A stretch of 64,000 bases of DNA from Tetrastigma voinierianum. Its lineage: Eukaryota; Streptophyta; Magnoliopsida; Vitales; Vitaceae. The position numbers and the translations under genes were made by a program. Under the pieces are notes generated by a model. That model ran no database searches and was not told the DNA's origin. It saw only the letters and a list, made by a program, of their open reading frames with translations. The stretch covers positions 1-64,000 of the forward strand of contig JAEQBH010003870.1 in NCBI GenBank assembly GCA_016808115.1, given 5' to 3'. This document shows, one piece after another, positions 22,921-33,890 of this stretch (positions within the stretch are counted from its first letter, which is position 1; each line of letters opens with the position of its first letter).

Positions 22921-23600
22921 CAACAACGGTTATCAAGCGGTATACGGATGGCATCACATGGGGCATTGTATGGGAGACCGTGTGATCTCGGTGCCGTTCG
23001 ACGGAGGGTAGGGAGAGTGCTCCACCCGCAGTCCTGGATTTGATTAGGAGCACCTGGTGAAAGTGCATGATACGGAGGCGTCTTCTCACGGCTCGAGCCC
23101 CGAGTAGAAGAATTACTTTGACGAGAGCGACACTTCGACCTCACAGAGTTTGAGGCAGGTGACCATGTCTTCCTGAAGGTGATGCCTAAGAGATGAGTGG
23201 TCCGATTTGGCAAGCGGGGTAAGCTGTCGCCAAGATTTATTGGACCCTTCAAGATACTCTAGAGGGTAGGCACAGTTGCATATCAGTTGGGGTTACCACC
23301 TAGTTTTTCAGGTGTCCATGAGGTGTTCCATGTCTCCATGCTCAGGAAATACACTCCAGATCCAACGCATGTAGTTGTTGAACAGTTGATAGTTAATCTG
23401 AGATGCAGGACCTTGATGGGGACGGTCGTGTGGATGAGCGGAATCAAGTTTTACGGTAGCGAGGCGTGAGACTAGTGAAGGTGTTGTGGCAGCACCGAGG
23501 AGTAGAAGAGGCGACATGGGAACATGGGACATGATACGTGCCAATTATCCTTTCCTATTTGAGGATGACGGTACGTTGTTTAATCATTTGATAGTAATGA
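22921..23600 (+). pseudogene. G1 integrase C-terminus and chromodomain-like tail
   Basis: GDHVF-like sequence at about 23155-23175 and GKLSPRFIGPFKIL-like sequence at 23215-23255 lead into LPPSFSGVHEVFHVSMLRKYTPDPTHVV (open from 23287). VLWQHRGVEEATWE lies near 23480 and YPFLFEDDG at 23546-23575. The tail matches that of the left element at 667-780 and is the segment that in chromoviruses directs insertion to heterochromatin. Frame changes separate the blocks. Confidence 0.8.
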
Positions 23601-23661
23601 TTGATGCATGTGCATGTGATTGTGTGTATATGTGTGTGAATTTCGGGGACAAAAATCTTTT

Positions 23662-23674
23662 AAGGGGGGAAGAA
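23662..23674 (+). other. G1 polypurine tract
   Basis: AAGGGGGGAAGAA directly before the 3' LTR start TGTGAAAACC, with the same layout as 850-861. Confidence 0.9.
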
Positions 23675-24326
23675 TGTGAAAACCCTAGTAAATTTGAAAT
23701 TTTTTTCTTTAATATGGTAAACTACTATTATAGTACAAATTGCAAATCCGAAAAATCTCTAGATCTCGGAAGACGACATGGACTATACCGTTGGGTTTGT
23801 CTCACGAAATCTAGCTACCCTGGAGAATTACATTGAATTACAGGCGGTCGAGAAATTTCCTGCTTTTGAGGTGAAGCGACGAATGATCATGGTGACATGT
23901 GGCATGATGCCACACGGCATCATGTCCATCACAAGAGGGGCCATGTGGGTGGTGGTTGCCACATGGCAAGAAGCTTGGTGGCCATGTGTCACATGGGAAG
24001 GAGATGCTAGTGTCATGTAGGACACTTGTTAAGGGAAAAAAATGTGAAGGTGACACATGAAACCCATGTGTCACTAGAATTGATAAGGAGAAGAGAATGG
24101 ATCGGTTCGGTAGAGGAGGAGAATAAAAGCCAAAAAGTGGAAGGGAAGAGTGCGTGGGGAGGAAGGAGAGGAAACCAGAATAGGAGAAAAAAAAAAGCAA
24201 ACAAACAGAAACAGGGAGAAAAGAAAAATGGAAAGGAAGAAGAAAGGAGAAGAAAAAGGAGAAAGAAAGAAAAGGAAGAGAGAGAAAGGAAAGAGGAAAA
24301 GGAAGGAGTGTCGCGCAGTGAGCAGG

Positions 24327-24506
24327 CCCGGACGGCAAAGAACTCGGAACTGCGCTACAATAGGTAGGTTTCCTCCTACTCCAGTTCATTTCATGCCTAA
24401 GGGATGTGTAGCAAGGCCCAACGGCGAAGAACTCTGAACTGCGCTACAAGAGGTAGGTTTCTTCCTACTCCGGTTCATTTCACGCCTAAGGGTCGTGTAA
24501 GGGCCT
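24327..24506 (+). repeat. 90-base tandem duplication private to LTR C
   Basis: The unit with GAACTGCGCTACAA, AGGTAGGTTTC and GTTCATTTCA..GCCTAAGG starts near 24327 and again near 24417, with several differences. LTRs A (about 1515-1580) and B (about 15645-15730) have one copy each. Confidence 0.8.
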
Positions 24507-25447
24507 AACGATTTCGCCCCACTTCGGGGCGAACTATTTCATTGTGTAGTCTGTTTTTTGTTGTGGGGCAATCATGGACCGAGTATATGAGTTCCCGAGA
24601 CCATCGAGGCCGAGAACGACATCCCAGAACTAAGCAAATCTGGGCATAAAGGAAAATGGGGGTATGCCCGAATTTTCGCACCACCCTTGCGAATCAGCGG
24701 CGCCAGCAGTGGGCGGTCATAACTTTCCCGTCAGGCCTCGATTTGTCGTTCTTGGGCTCACGAAGCTTGTTGAGTTTAAAATTTAATAAGATGAAGTGCT
24801 CAGCCAAACCGTAGGCTGAACAATGGGCTGGGTCACAGACAGTTGAGGAACGGTCCGTTCTAGTTTTCGGAACTTCTGTTTTCGGAATCGGGTTGTATCT
24901 AAAATGCTCGGGGCTGCGTATGGCCTGAGCAGGAAATTGCGTGTTGAATTTTTGTGTGATATTTACAAAAGCTATAATTTATGGACTAAGTCTAGATTTT
25001 TCCAAGCCCAAGTATGGTCGGATTTATGGCTGGAAATGGCTAATGTGTGTTATTACTATTAAGAATTTAGATAACATGTGTGTATGTGAAATTATGCTTG
25101 ATATATGTGGGATAAAAATAAGAAAATATTATATCATTAAACATAATTTATCCATGACACTTGACATGTAATGTGATTTATATGTGCATGTGACCGCATC
25201 TTGTACATGTAGCGCCGGAAATGACGTAATCACACTTGCACGTGCATTTATGTCTGGGGCATGCATGGCATGGGTGTGATTAAATGGAAATGATGGAAGA
25301 CCACTGTTTTTGCGGTTCGATGGTACATCAAGAATGCTAATGATTTTCAGAGGCCTCACGGTACGCTACGGAGGCCGACCAAAAGAACACTCTCCCGGAG
25401 ATTGTCTGATTCTTCACGAAGATTATTAAAGTATCGAAGATTGTCCA

Positions 25448-25906
25448 TGATGATTAATTTTTGTCATACTATTTTGAACTTCATTTTTAATAGATTTGAG
25501 CACATTTATGTACTAATTATTATAATTAACTTGATTGACATGTTCGGGTCCTATGATAGCGAAGCGTATAGCGAAATTCAACTGTTCACATCCTGCAATT
25601 TCTTGCTCCTTGCATCACACGCACATTTAACACTACTTTTCTTCAATTTCTTCCTGCTTTGAAATTCTTTATTTCTGGCTTCTTTGAAATTGATATGAGA
25701 CCATACGAAATTGATGGAAATCAACCCGACTTTGGTTATGATTGGATTGACACGAAAATTTGGCCTCCAATTCCTGCAAAAACTACAAAAATAGCCTTGG
25801 AATGCAATTAGAATAATTAGGTTAATTATAACAATTAGTCATAAAGTAATACTTTCAAACACAATAAAAATAGAGTTCCAAAATAGCACATTTTGGGCAC
25901 TAATCA
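25448..25906 (-). mobile_element. Short X-family LTR (X2) nested in LTR C
   Basis: LTRs A and B lack this block. Its right edge AAATAGCACATTTTGGGCAC..TAATCA is the X-family LTR start read on the minus strand (TGATTAGTGCCCAAAATG). An internal GCAAAAACTACAAAAATAGCC phrase matches X copies near 41985 and 51225. Left edge TGATGATTAATTTTTG. At 459 bases it is much shorter than X1 (1.5 kb), so it is internally deleted or a short variant. A clean target duplication is not visible. Confidence 0.7.
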
Positions 25907-26548
25907 CCTGGAGTACTTCTCGAATGACCAAATCTTGATCAGATTTATCCACACTATATCTCGGAGACTATCCAATAAAAAATAAAATAAAACAAAAAGG
26001 ATTTGTTTTGGAAAAAGGGTCATGGATGGAACGCCCATGACAATTTTTCAAACTAAGCATATGCATGTGTAAGGGAATCAATGAGGACTCGAGAATGGGT
26101 CATGATTGGTCGCATCTTATTCATAAAACATGTAATTAGATGTGATGAATTATGTGGCATTGCATGTGCGCCAGGTGAGGAGCTGGCCACTTGCAGGAGA
26201 TATATCTGGGCTTTTGCTCCACCCCGTCGTGGGATCACTTCCCGGGTGCACGGGGGATGGGCATCAGCCCGAGGGCCGTAAAGTATAGAAGGGATAGGGT
26301 TGTGGCCTTGAACACTATGTTTGTAAAATATATTGGGACAATCTGTTTTAATATATTTTTGTTTGTAAAAGAGTTTTATATCAAACTCTTGTATAATAAT
26401 ATGGGAAGTTGTATATTTGCAAGAAAAATATAAAGAAATGAGTCCCTGTGAATGGGATTGGCCAGCGTGGACATCGGATCATCTGAAGCCCAGGAATATT
26501 CCGCGGGGTTGACCAGATTATCCTTGGACCCCGAGTTGGGCCGTCACA

Positions 26549-26553
26549 TTAAT
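26549..26553 (+). repeat. Target-site duplication TTAAT, right
   Basis: Partner of 14462-14466. Repeat Y resumes after it. Confidence 0.95.
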
Positions 26554-26705
26554 GGTGTTTATCATCTAATCATATTGAAAGTATTCATTCAAATTTGATG
26601 TGTTAGTATGTTTTCCATAAAGGGAAAAAAAGAGTAAAGAATATTCTTAACCTAGCTCTTTTTTAGAGAAGATGACCTATTTTAAGAAGTCCTTTAGAGA
26701 AAAAG

Positions 26706-27500
26706 TGATACGATCCCACATCGGTTCCACACAAGAGTGTGGAGTGGTACTTAAACTTGAGAGGTTCTCCCACCTATTAGGTCGATTTTTTGTGTTGGGC
26801 TCTCACGATTGGGCTTGAGGCCCTATTATTGGTGCTTTCATTGAGAGTCGACCCGATGACCAACTGATAGGTAGGAGGGGAACCTCTCAGCTCATACCAC
26901 TCCCTTCTCTTAACCGATGTGGGATGGCATAAACCCACCTTGAGAAACCAAAAGTCCGTAGATAACATTCACTTTGGGTGGCTCAAACTCTGGCTAGCAT
27001 TGACTTTGGACCACTTTTGATGCACCAGGTAGCTTACTTCCAAGTAGCCTTTTCCCCGGGTAAGCCCCTGCCGTTACGGCGTCTGGGACCTGCCGATAAG
27101 CACCAATGATGGGGCTATCAAACGGAGGAACCCAACCCAAAGACTGGCGATGGGTGGGAGGCCTCTCAAGCTTAAATACCACTCCACACTCTTTTATGGA
27201 ACCGATGTGGGATCGTATCATTCCATACCCCTTAAGAAATCGAACGTCCCCGAGCGACATTTACTCTAGGTGGCTCACACTCTGGCTAGCATTCACTCTG
27301 AACCCACCTTTGGGGCACCGGGGTAACCCTCTTTCAAGTTGCCCTCTCCCGCTACAACCGAATCTCAATGAAAGCATCAATAATAGGGCCTCAAGCCCAA
27401 TCGGAGGATTGACCCAAAGATCGGCTTGATGGTCAGGAGAACCTCTCAAGCAAATTATCGCTCCACATACCATGTGGAGCGGAGTGTGGGGATCATATCA
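26706..27500. mobile_element. Element W: long terminal-inverted-repeat unit with tandem extension
   Basis: TGATACGATCCCACATCGG at 26706 is the reverse complement of the sequence ending at 27220. The arms (26706-26774 and about 27153-27220) match over about 68 bases with roughly six differences. A direct copy of the right half follows, ending at 27500 with GTGGGGATCATATCA, so two outer end points are possible. Internal blocks CTCTGGCTAGCATT (26988 and 27281) and GGGCCTCAAGCCCAATCGG-like sequence repeat at a period of about 285 bases. Repeat Y copy 2 lacks the insert at the matching point (about 52385), giving an empty site. No coding region, so a non-autonomous DNA element or foldback is likely. 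Confidence 0.7.
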
Positions 27501-27942
27501 AGGCACAGCCTTTACAATATGCAAAATAATAAACTTGATCCATGCTCAATATTAGTTAACATAGTATCAATTTCTAAAGTAAAAAGTTATCAATTATTTA
27601 AAATAACGATTATGAAAATAGTTAATTCATAAAAAAACATTATTGAAGTGAATAAAAGTATTTCACCAAAATTGATTTTAATTATGTGACTAAATTTCTT
27701 TATATTGAAATTAATTTTGTATCAATAAAGTTTCAATTTTTTATATATTTTTTATGTATTTATGCAAGATTACTTTTAAGCAAAAAAAAAATTAGTTGAA
27801 TCATAAAAATTAATTTATGTGAAATCTTTAATCAATTTTTTTTTTCCATGAACTAATTATTTCATAAATATCAATTTTAGATAATTGATAACTCTTTATT
27901 TTAAAAGTTCATATTATGTAAACTTCATTGACTTCGGGTCAA

Positions 27943-28300
27943 TGATTAGTGCTCAAAAAGTGCTATTTTGAACCATTTATTCACGAGGGTTTGAGGCACT
28001 TTGTGTCTTAATGTCGGCGTAATTAACCCAATTTACATTAAAGGTCCATTATTCTACGTCGCATTTTTGGCTAATTTTGTAGTTTTTGCTCTTTTGCCAG
28101 AATTGTTGAACCGATCCAACCCACGAAGAATTCGAGTCAAACTCAGCATTGCAGATCATAGACCAGAAGGAAAGAAGGCAGAAAATGCAAAGGAAGGAGC
28201 GAAGAGTAGAAGAAAAGGAAACGATGGACTTTTACGGGTTCACGAAAACAAATTGCTATAGGATTGCGAAAAAAAAAAAAAACAAATTGCTGCAGGATTG
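27943..28300 (+). repeat. Truncated X-family LTR (X3), forward orientation
   Basis: Starts TGATTAGTGCTCAAAAAGTGC, the X LTR start. AATTCGAGTCAAACTC and CATAGACCAGAAGGAAAGAAG match the reverse of 41900-41955 and 51120-51190. Recognisable homology fades near 28300, so the rest of the LTR is missing. Confidence 0.7.
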
Positions 28301-28581
28301 TTTTGTGTAACTGTAGTCTTAATGTTATACATTTTCTTTGCAATAATTCATGTTCGATGGGCTTGGTGTGATCAAATGGAACACACTAGAGGGAAGCGAT
28401 CACGATCGATTACCACAATGGAAACCTTAGAGCGTATATGTCTATGAGGGATTACATAAACCTTCCATGGCGAGAATCAACCTTTTGTGGAGAGAAATCA
28501 ATCAAATAGGTCCATGGGACTATGAAACCAATGGATGGAGTGCACCCATACTGCGAGTGTTCCTGACTTATGCACCTCACA
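28301..28581. other. Short spacer, no gene seen
   Basis: Mixed-composition sequence between the X3 fragment and the Athila-like LTR. No coding or RNA signal. Confidence 0.5.
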
Positions 28582-29733
28582 TGATGAGTGCCTAAAACAC
28601 TCATGCGAACCAGCGATACGTCTTACATTTTTAGCTTTATTTTATATTTAAATTAAGTATTATTTGCGGCTCGGCTTATCTGATTTTTGTAGTGTGTGTG
28701 TGAGCTGGTGAACGGGGTTTTTGGATGCATTTTGGATCCAGTGGAGTGCATAAAGCTGTTTGGAGCGTCGCGGCGTTCCTGCGTCGTGACGTCTAGCGTC
28801 GCTGACGTTGGAATTAACAATGTAGAAATTAAGCAAGCGATAGCGTCGCGGCCATCTCAGCGTCGCTGACGTCTCAGCATCGCGGCGTCGGTAGCGATTA
28901 CGCGCCTCTCCATCATTAAAGCAAAGGACGAGTCGAGGCGCATCGGTCGTCTGAACTAGAGACACGAAAATCGGAGTATGTGACGCGATCTTGAAGAAGA
29001 GCCCGATTTTTGTGTTTTCTTCTTGGATAAATCTTGATGTTTTATAGATTAATATTGGTGTTCTCATGGCCGATTATGTTCTAGATTTATACTTGGGAAT
29101 TGTTGAACCACATCCATTTGCATGGATTAAGATTAGTATTTTTATATTATTCGGTTGTTTATAACTATTTAACATCTTGCTATATCATGAGTTATTTATA
29201 GTGATGTAAGCGTTAGCGTGACTATGCTGGATATCAAGGATTCGAGAGATGAGGATACCGAGGGATTTGAGTGGCGACCTTCGAGTTGATTTGGTAAATA
29301 AGGAATCTCCGATTCGGGTGGCGATTAAAGGTTAGAACATTAATCATTTGAATTATCGAGGTTGGGGTAGAGATACACCCAACCCTGCTGGCGAGATAGG
29401 CGGATACACCTCGAGAGGGTGGCCCAAATCAAGCCACGATCACCTAGTCATCAATAAAGTGCCGAATGGCCCGAGATAATAACTACTTTAGGAAATAATC
29501 CATCACTTTGCAAAAGTGGCAGGGGAGACATAGTTGAATCTCAAATTATACGATGATATTCATTAAGTCCCGATTAAGTTTAGTTTTAAATTCGGACATT
29601 GTATTGCTTTGTCACTGAAACATATCGGATAATATTTAAGAAATGATCATGACACAAGCACACTTATCCAGTGGATGATATCATTACCATAATTTTACTA
29701 TATTACTTAGATGACGCATTGCCTGCGTATGCA
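28582..29733 (+). repeat. 5' LTR of G3
   Basis: Matches 38923-40154, including TTTTAGCTTTATTTTATATT, a cluster of GCGTCGCGG motifs (28763-28895), ATTGGTGTTCTCAT and the GATACACCTCGAGAG block. Homology is last seen near 29733. The candidate primer site is about 170 bases further on, so the true LTR end could be later if the 3' LTR has lost its terminus. Confidence 0.85.
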
Positions 29734-29902
29734 ATGTATACTATTTTTGCTTTGTCGTTTTGCTGTGATTCTTTGAGGATGATTTTGTGTGATATAGATA
29801 TCAAGCAATTCTGAATCACCTGCGGAATTTTTTATTTTATTTGTTTCTGTGAGTGCTGTTGATTTGGTCTTTTTTGTTTGTGTGTGATTGCAGTCAAGTT
29901 GG

Positions 29903-29921
29903 TGGCGCATGCGCGACGGGG
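29903..29921 (+). other. Candidate primer-binding site of G3
   Basis: TGGCGCATGCGCGACGGGGA resembles the TGGCGCCGTTGCCGGGGA primer site common in Athila-type elements, with several changes. Its distance from the visible LTR end is unusual, so this is tentative. Confidence 0.4.
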
Positions 29922-29929
29922 ACGTCAGG

Positions 29930-31120
29930 CTGACTGCATCCGTTGAACCTAAGCGAGAAGAACTTTTTATACGAGAACCAGCGAGCAAAGAGCCTGCGGA
30001 CCTTCGAAATCTAACGTCGCGGAGAATAATGAAGAGCGGGATCGCGGCATTGTTGAGCAAAGCATGACCATGGGGGCCAGCGATGGAATAGCGGAAGATG
30101 GCACGGTAAATTCCGGCGGATGATCCACATTCGTATTTGCTGAGGTTTGCCACCACCGCTACGGTTGTTCGGTGACCCTATCCGGCCACCTGCCGGGCCA
30201 AACGCCCCGGTGAAAGTGATGCAGCGCTACGGATCTTCGCAACGCATCTTATTTCGCCGGATTGCAATGAGAATCGATATGCATTTGACAGCTTCTGTGA
30301 GGGTCTCTGACCTGATCAAGTGATCTGGGGTTACTAAAGAGGCGCTCTAGTTGCAGGATTGTTCCCATCTCACCTGGTGGTAGGCGACATTGATTGTGAT
30401 CAGCCACCGGTTCCGTGCTTCATGGAATAACAGTGAGTTCTGATGGTTATTTGCTTTCAAAGTGCTACAGCTTGCTTGCAAAAGATCAATGCACCCCAGA
30501 TGACTGGGAAGGCTTTGGCGGGCATGGGATGAATTTTCGCGTGACCATTGAGGAAGTGCCCGCATCCTGGTGACGGTGGATGCAGTCCATACTTTCTATA
30601 TTAGTCAGAGAATGGCTAGACGATGATTGATGCACTATTTGCGGAGGGCATTAATGAAGAAAACCTGGACCCAAGCATATGAATCTTGGAAGATCTTTCT
30701 GTCTGGAATCGGTGGCGTAGAAGACCACGGTGTAGGTAGTGGCACGGATAATGTTTACTCAACAATCCCAGTTTACTCATGTTGCCACGGCGGTGGCTAA
30801 GCAGTTAACTGGAAGGCGACCAAGATTACGCGAAGGCTCTGAGGACCCGACCCGTAGGGTTGTGAATTCTACGTGGAGACGGCCGACGAGAATGTCGGTC
30901 GGGACAGCAAAGCGGTGAGGCCCGGTATGTGTCCGGGGTTTAATCGAGTCAGCCACTGATAACAAGGACAGTATGGGGGAAACAACTATCGGAACCAAAT
31001 CAAGGCGGGTGGTATGTTAATAACCAGAATCAAAATAATTCGAGCATTGAGGGTATGGTGGAGAGGCGATCACGTATAAGCATGCCACCACCCACAGGTG
31101 GCGAACCACCTCTGAGAAAA
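29930..31120 (+). pseudogene. G3 gag region, strongly decayed
   Basis: Its position between the primer site and the gag-protease linker requires gag here. Only traces are readable: an Asn/Gln/Gly/Pro-rich stretch around 30960-31050 (NNYRNQ-like across frames), similar to the region after the Athila zinc knuckle. No ORF longer than about 150 codons survives, and I cannot place the capsid fold with confidence. The longest minus-strand frame (29707-30156) shows no family likeness. Confidence 0.45.
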
Positions 31121-31568
31121 GGTGGACTTGAGACAGCGGCACTGCAGGATGCTCACCTCACACCTTTGCCTTTTATGGAATGAGACAAGGCGGAAGATAT
31201 GCAACAACAAGCCGCAGTTGAACAGTAAAAGCCAGCATACGGTTGAGAAAGTTGGAAGTCTGAGATGGGTCGAATGGCGATCTATTGTGAAGACGGTAGG
31301 GACCTTACCAAGCAACTCAAAAGTGAACCCCGAGAAGAGAGTGAACGAGAAGAGATGGGAATAGAGATATTAAATGATCACTTGTGAAGTGGTAAGAATT
31401 GGAGATACGGGAAGCGATCCCGATAGCGGTAGAGGCGAAAGTCATCGGCGGTCGGAATGATGATGCGGGAATGAGAGCGGCCCGAAGCGATGCGTAGGAA
31501 ACCTGGCCGAGCGAAGAACTGACCTGACCCGTGGCCCCGATTAAGTATCCTGACGTGCAAAGCATAAG

Positions 31569-31871
31569 TTGGATAAGCGGTTCACCAAGTTCATGGAAGT
31601 ATTCGAAGCGCACGTGATATCCGTTCTTGATGCTGCAGAACGGATGCTTGATTATGTAAAATTTATGAAGGACATCTTGTCTCGGAAGAAGAATGCGATT
31701 GAAGCAATTAACCTAAGCGAGGAGTGTAGTGCCATACTTGAGGAAGCTGTGAAAGCTAAAAGGCCAGGCAATTTCACTATCCACGTACACCATTGGAAAT
31801 CTTTATCTTCAAAGAGAGCATTGTTGTGTGATTTCAGGTGCAGTATTAATCTCATGCCCTTGTCGTTTTAA
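31569..31871 (+). pseudogene. G3 gag-protease linker
   Basis: The open 100-codon frame begins MDKRFTKFMEVFEAHV and continues with MLDYVKFMKDILSRKKNAIE, LSEECSAILEEAVKAKRPGNFTIH. This is the conserved Athila segment that leads into the aspartic protease. It ends at a stop at 31869, after SINLMPLSF, where the protease normally continues in the same frame; a frame slip separates the two. It is the best-preserved frame of this element. Confidence 0.8.
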
Positions 31872-32110
31872 GCATTTGGGATTAGGTGAAGCTCGTCAAT
31901 GCAGTCACCGCCGGTGTGAACAGTCTTTAAAGCATCAGGAGGGTGATAGAATGTCTTAGTAAAGGTTGACAAGTTTATCTTCGATTTCATTGTATTAGAT
32001 ATGGAAGAGGATAAAGAAATGCCCGTAATCTTGGGTAGGCTGGATTTCTTATGTAGCGGTAGAAGCGATGTTTGATGTTCGGAGGAGAAGCCCAAAATTG
32101 AGAGTGCGGA
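31850..32110 (+). pseudogene. G3 aspartic protease remnant
   Basis: After SINLMPLS the frame shifts. Sequence at 31965-32040 reads VKVDKFIFDFIVLDMEEDKEMPVILG, the standard flap and C-terminal part of the Athila protease. The active-site DxGAS triad just before SINLMP is altered (CDFRCSINLMP), so the catalytic Asp environment is lost. Confidence 0.8.
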
Positions 32111-32639
32111 GGATGAAGTCAAGTTCAACGTGTTGAAGTGTGAGACATCAGGCGGAGAGTGATACATGTTTCATGGCGAGGAGATAGTAGAGTATGTGTC
32201 GCCCAGAGTGGTCTGCTTGAATCCTTTGGAGGCTAGCCTAGTCTGAGTTCAGGAATATGAGCGAAGGCGGAGGAATATGTAAAATGGATGGATTCTTTCG
32301 AACCCGATAAGAAATACTTCGAATCTCTGAGTGAAGTCTTTAAGCATGATGCCATCGGTTGAACAACCACCAGATGGAGCAAAACCTACTATCATTTAGT
32401 ATGCGTATCTTGGGATAGCATCCACCTTACCAGTGATCATCTCGAAGCATCCTTAATTTGAATTAGAGGGAAGAGAAGTTCTTGAGGTCCTTAAGTCGTA
32501 AAAATGCTATTTCCGGATGGTCTCTGGCCCGGAGTTTAAAGGGATTAAGCCCTTCCATGTGCATGCATCGTATTTCTTTGGAAGATGGTCATAAACCTCG
32601 GTGGAAGCACGAGAGAAGGTTGAATCGACTATGAAGAGG

Positions 32640-33405
32640 TCGTCTGAAAGGAGGTGTTAAAGTGGTTGGATCTTGGGGAGTAATTATCCTATTACCAGAC
32701 CAGTGCATGGGTAAGTCAGTTCAAGTAGTGCTAGAAGGAGGAGGAACAAGCATCATAGGCAAAGAAATAACATATTATTGCCTTCTCGAGCAGTTCTGGG
32801 TGGAGGAATTTGTATTGATTATCGAGGCCCAGGCAAGGCCACTTCGAAAGATCATTTCCCATTCTTGGTTTGGATCAGATGTTGGATCGATTAGCCGGTC
32901 ATGAATACTATTTCTTTTTGGATGGATATTTCGGCTACAATCAAATTGCTATAGCCCTTGAAGATTAGGAGAAGACGACATTCACATGTCCCTATAGGAC
33001 ATTCGCATTCAGGTGAATGCCCTTTGGGTTGTGCATTGCGCCAGGAACCTTCCAACGATGCATGATGGCCATATTCTCAAATATGGTTGAAAAGACAATC
33101 AAGGTCTTCATGGATGATTTTTCGATTTTGGGTAATTCATTTGGCCAGTATGCGGAGAATTTGAGATCGTGTTGATAAGATGCGAGGAGACGATCTTGTC
33201 TTTCGGTGGGAAGTGCCATTTTATGAGTACAAGAGGGTATTGTACTCGGATATCGGTTCGGGAAGAGGAATAGGAGTAGGCCAGGCAAAGATTGAAGCAA
33301 TTGAAAAATTACCTCCACCTTCATCGGTAAAAGGGATAAAGTTTTTAGGCCTTGTTGGATTACATAGGCGATTCATCAGACTTTTCTCGGTGCAAAGCTA
33401 GTTGT
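32640..33405 (+). pseudogene. G3 reverse transcriptase, broken
   Basis: Readable blocks, in several frames: a QVVLEGGG trace at 32720-32750; KDHFPF-like near 32850; TFQRCMMAIFSNMVEKTIKVFMDDFSILG at about 33040-33135, with the catalytic FMDDF at 33107-33121; and AKIEAIEKLPPPSSVKGIKFLGL at 33285-33355, the thumb and connection start. Between linker and RT (32110-32640) only faint traces remain. Many single-base losses shift the frame. Confidence 0.85.
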
Positions 33406-33890
33406 CTAATCTCCACAGTCAGGGACCCCATTTGAGTTTAATGTCCAGTGTTTGCGCGCATTTTCAGTGTTAAAAGATAAATTGGTATCGGCTCCTATTG
33501 TCCTAGCTCCCGATTGGTCCTTTCCATTTGAGCTTATGTGGCCTTGAAGTGATTTTGCGATTGGAGACCGTGTTAAGGCGAGAAGCGAGAGAGAATTTTT
33601 TGGGTAATCTACTATGCGACGGAGGCAGAATGATGCTTTCGATTAGATTACGCCACTAAGGAAAAAACTATTGGCCGTTGTCTTTGCTTTTAATGAGTCG
33701 GGCCTTATTTGATTGGCAACGAGGTCGTAGTCCTTTGCGATCGTGCGCCGCCAAAATACTTGATGACTAAAAAGGACGCCAAACCCCGACTAATCCGGTG
33801 GGTTCTTTTCTTTACCAAGTCGATGTAAATTAAAGATAAGAAAGGTACGGAGAACCTAGTTGGATCATCTTCACGGTTGGAAGGCGAGTG
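33406..33890 (+). pseudogene. G3 RNase H remnant
   Basis: LVSAPIVLAPDWSFPFELM is legible at 33480-33540, then KELLAVVFAF-like and YLMTKKDAKPRLIRWV-like residues at 33650-33810, and KKGTENLVGSSSR-like at 33840-33880. It would remove the RNA strand after copying. Several frameshifts; no single frame covers it. Confidence 0.75.

Larger units (their letters stand above)
14467..26548 (+). mobile_element. Complete, inactive Tekay/Del-like Ty3 retrotransposon (G1)
   Basis: It has both LTRs (14467-18753 and 23675-26548), a Met-tRNA primer site next to the 5' LTR, ordered gag, protease, RT, RNase H, integrase and chromodomain-like remnants, a polypurine tract next to the 3' LTR, and a perfect TTAAT duplication. 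All coding domains are broken. The LTRs differ at a visible fraction of positions (a rough reading of the first 400 bases suggests over 10%), so the insertion is old. Later insertions lie inside its LTRs: Z and X1 in the 5' LTR and X2 in the 3' LTR. It interrupts repeat Y. Confidence 0.93.
23675..26548 (+). repeat. 3' LTR of G1 (LTR C)
   Basis: Starts TGTGAAAACCCTAG and ends GAGTTGGGCCGTCACA. It carries the 459-base X2 insertion (25448-25906) and its own 90-base tandem duplication (24327-24506). Otherwise it is collinear with LTRs A and B. Confidence 0.92.
26549..27942 (+). repeat. Dispersed repeat Y, copy 1, right part
   Basis: CATTCAAATTTGATGTGTTAG, CATTCTTAACCTAG-like and CATAGTATCAATTTCTAAAG blocks reappear in the same order at 52270-52460, and TTGACTT(C/T)GGGTCAAT at 27929 matches 52788. 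Element W (26706-27500) interrupts it, and an X LTR abuts it at 27943. The rest is AT-rich and non-coding. Confidence 0.8.

Noticed and set aside
23838..24389. 183-codon minus-strand ORF rich in Phe, Leu, Ser and Pro, membrane-protein-like
   Set aside because: It is the complement of the GA-rich LTR tract; the hydrophobic look comes from the CT-rich strand. Not conserved in sister LTRs.
24026..24437. Two overlapping Lys/Glu/Arg-rich ORFs (113 and 95 codons), with equivalents at 1252-1530 and 15472-15732
   Set aside because: They are frames through the GA-rich tract of the LTR, present in all three LTR copies with different lengths. Composition, not coding, explains them.
26706..27500. Cassandra-type TRIM with an embedded 5S rRNA segment, suggested by CCCACATCGG
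   Set aside because: No 5S-like sequence is present, and ends are inverted, not direct, repeats.
29707..30156. 149-codon minus-strand ORF inside G3
   Set aside because: Lies opposite the gag leader of the Athila-like element and shows no family likeness; probably a chance frame.
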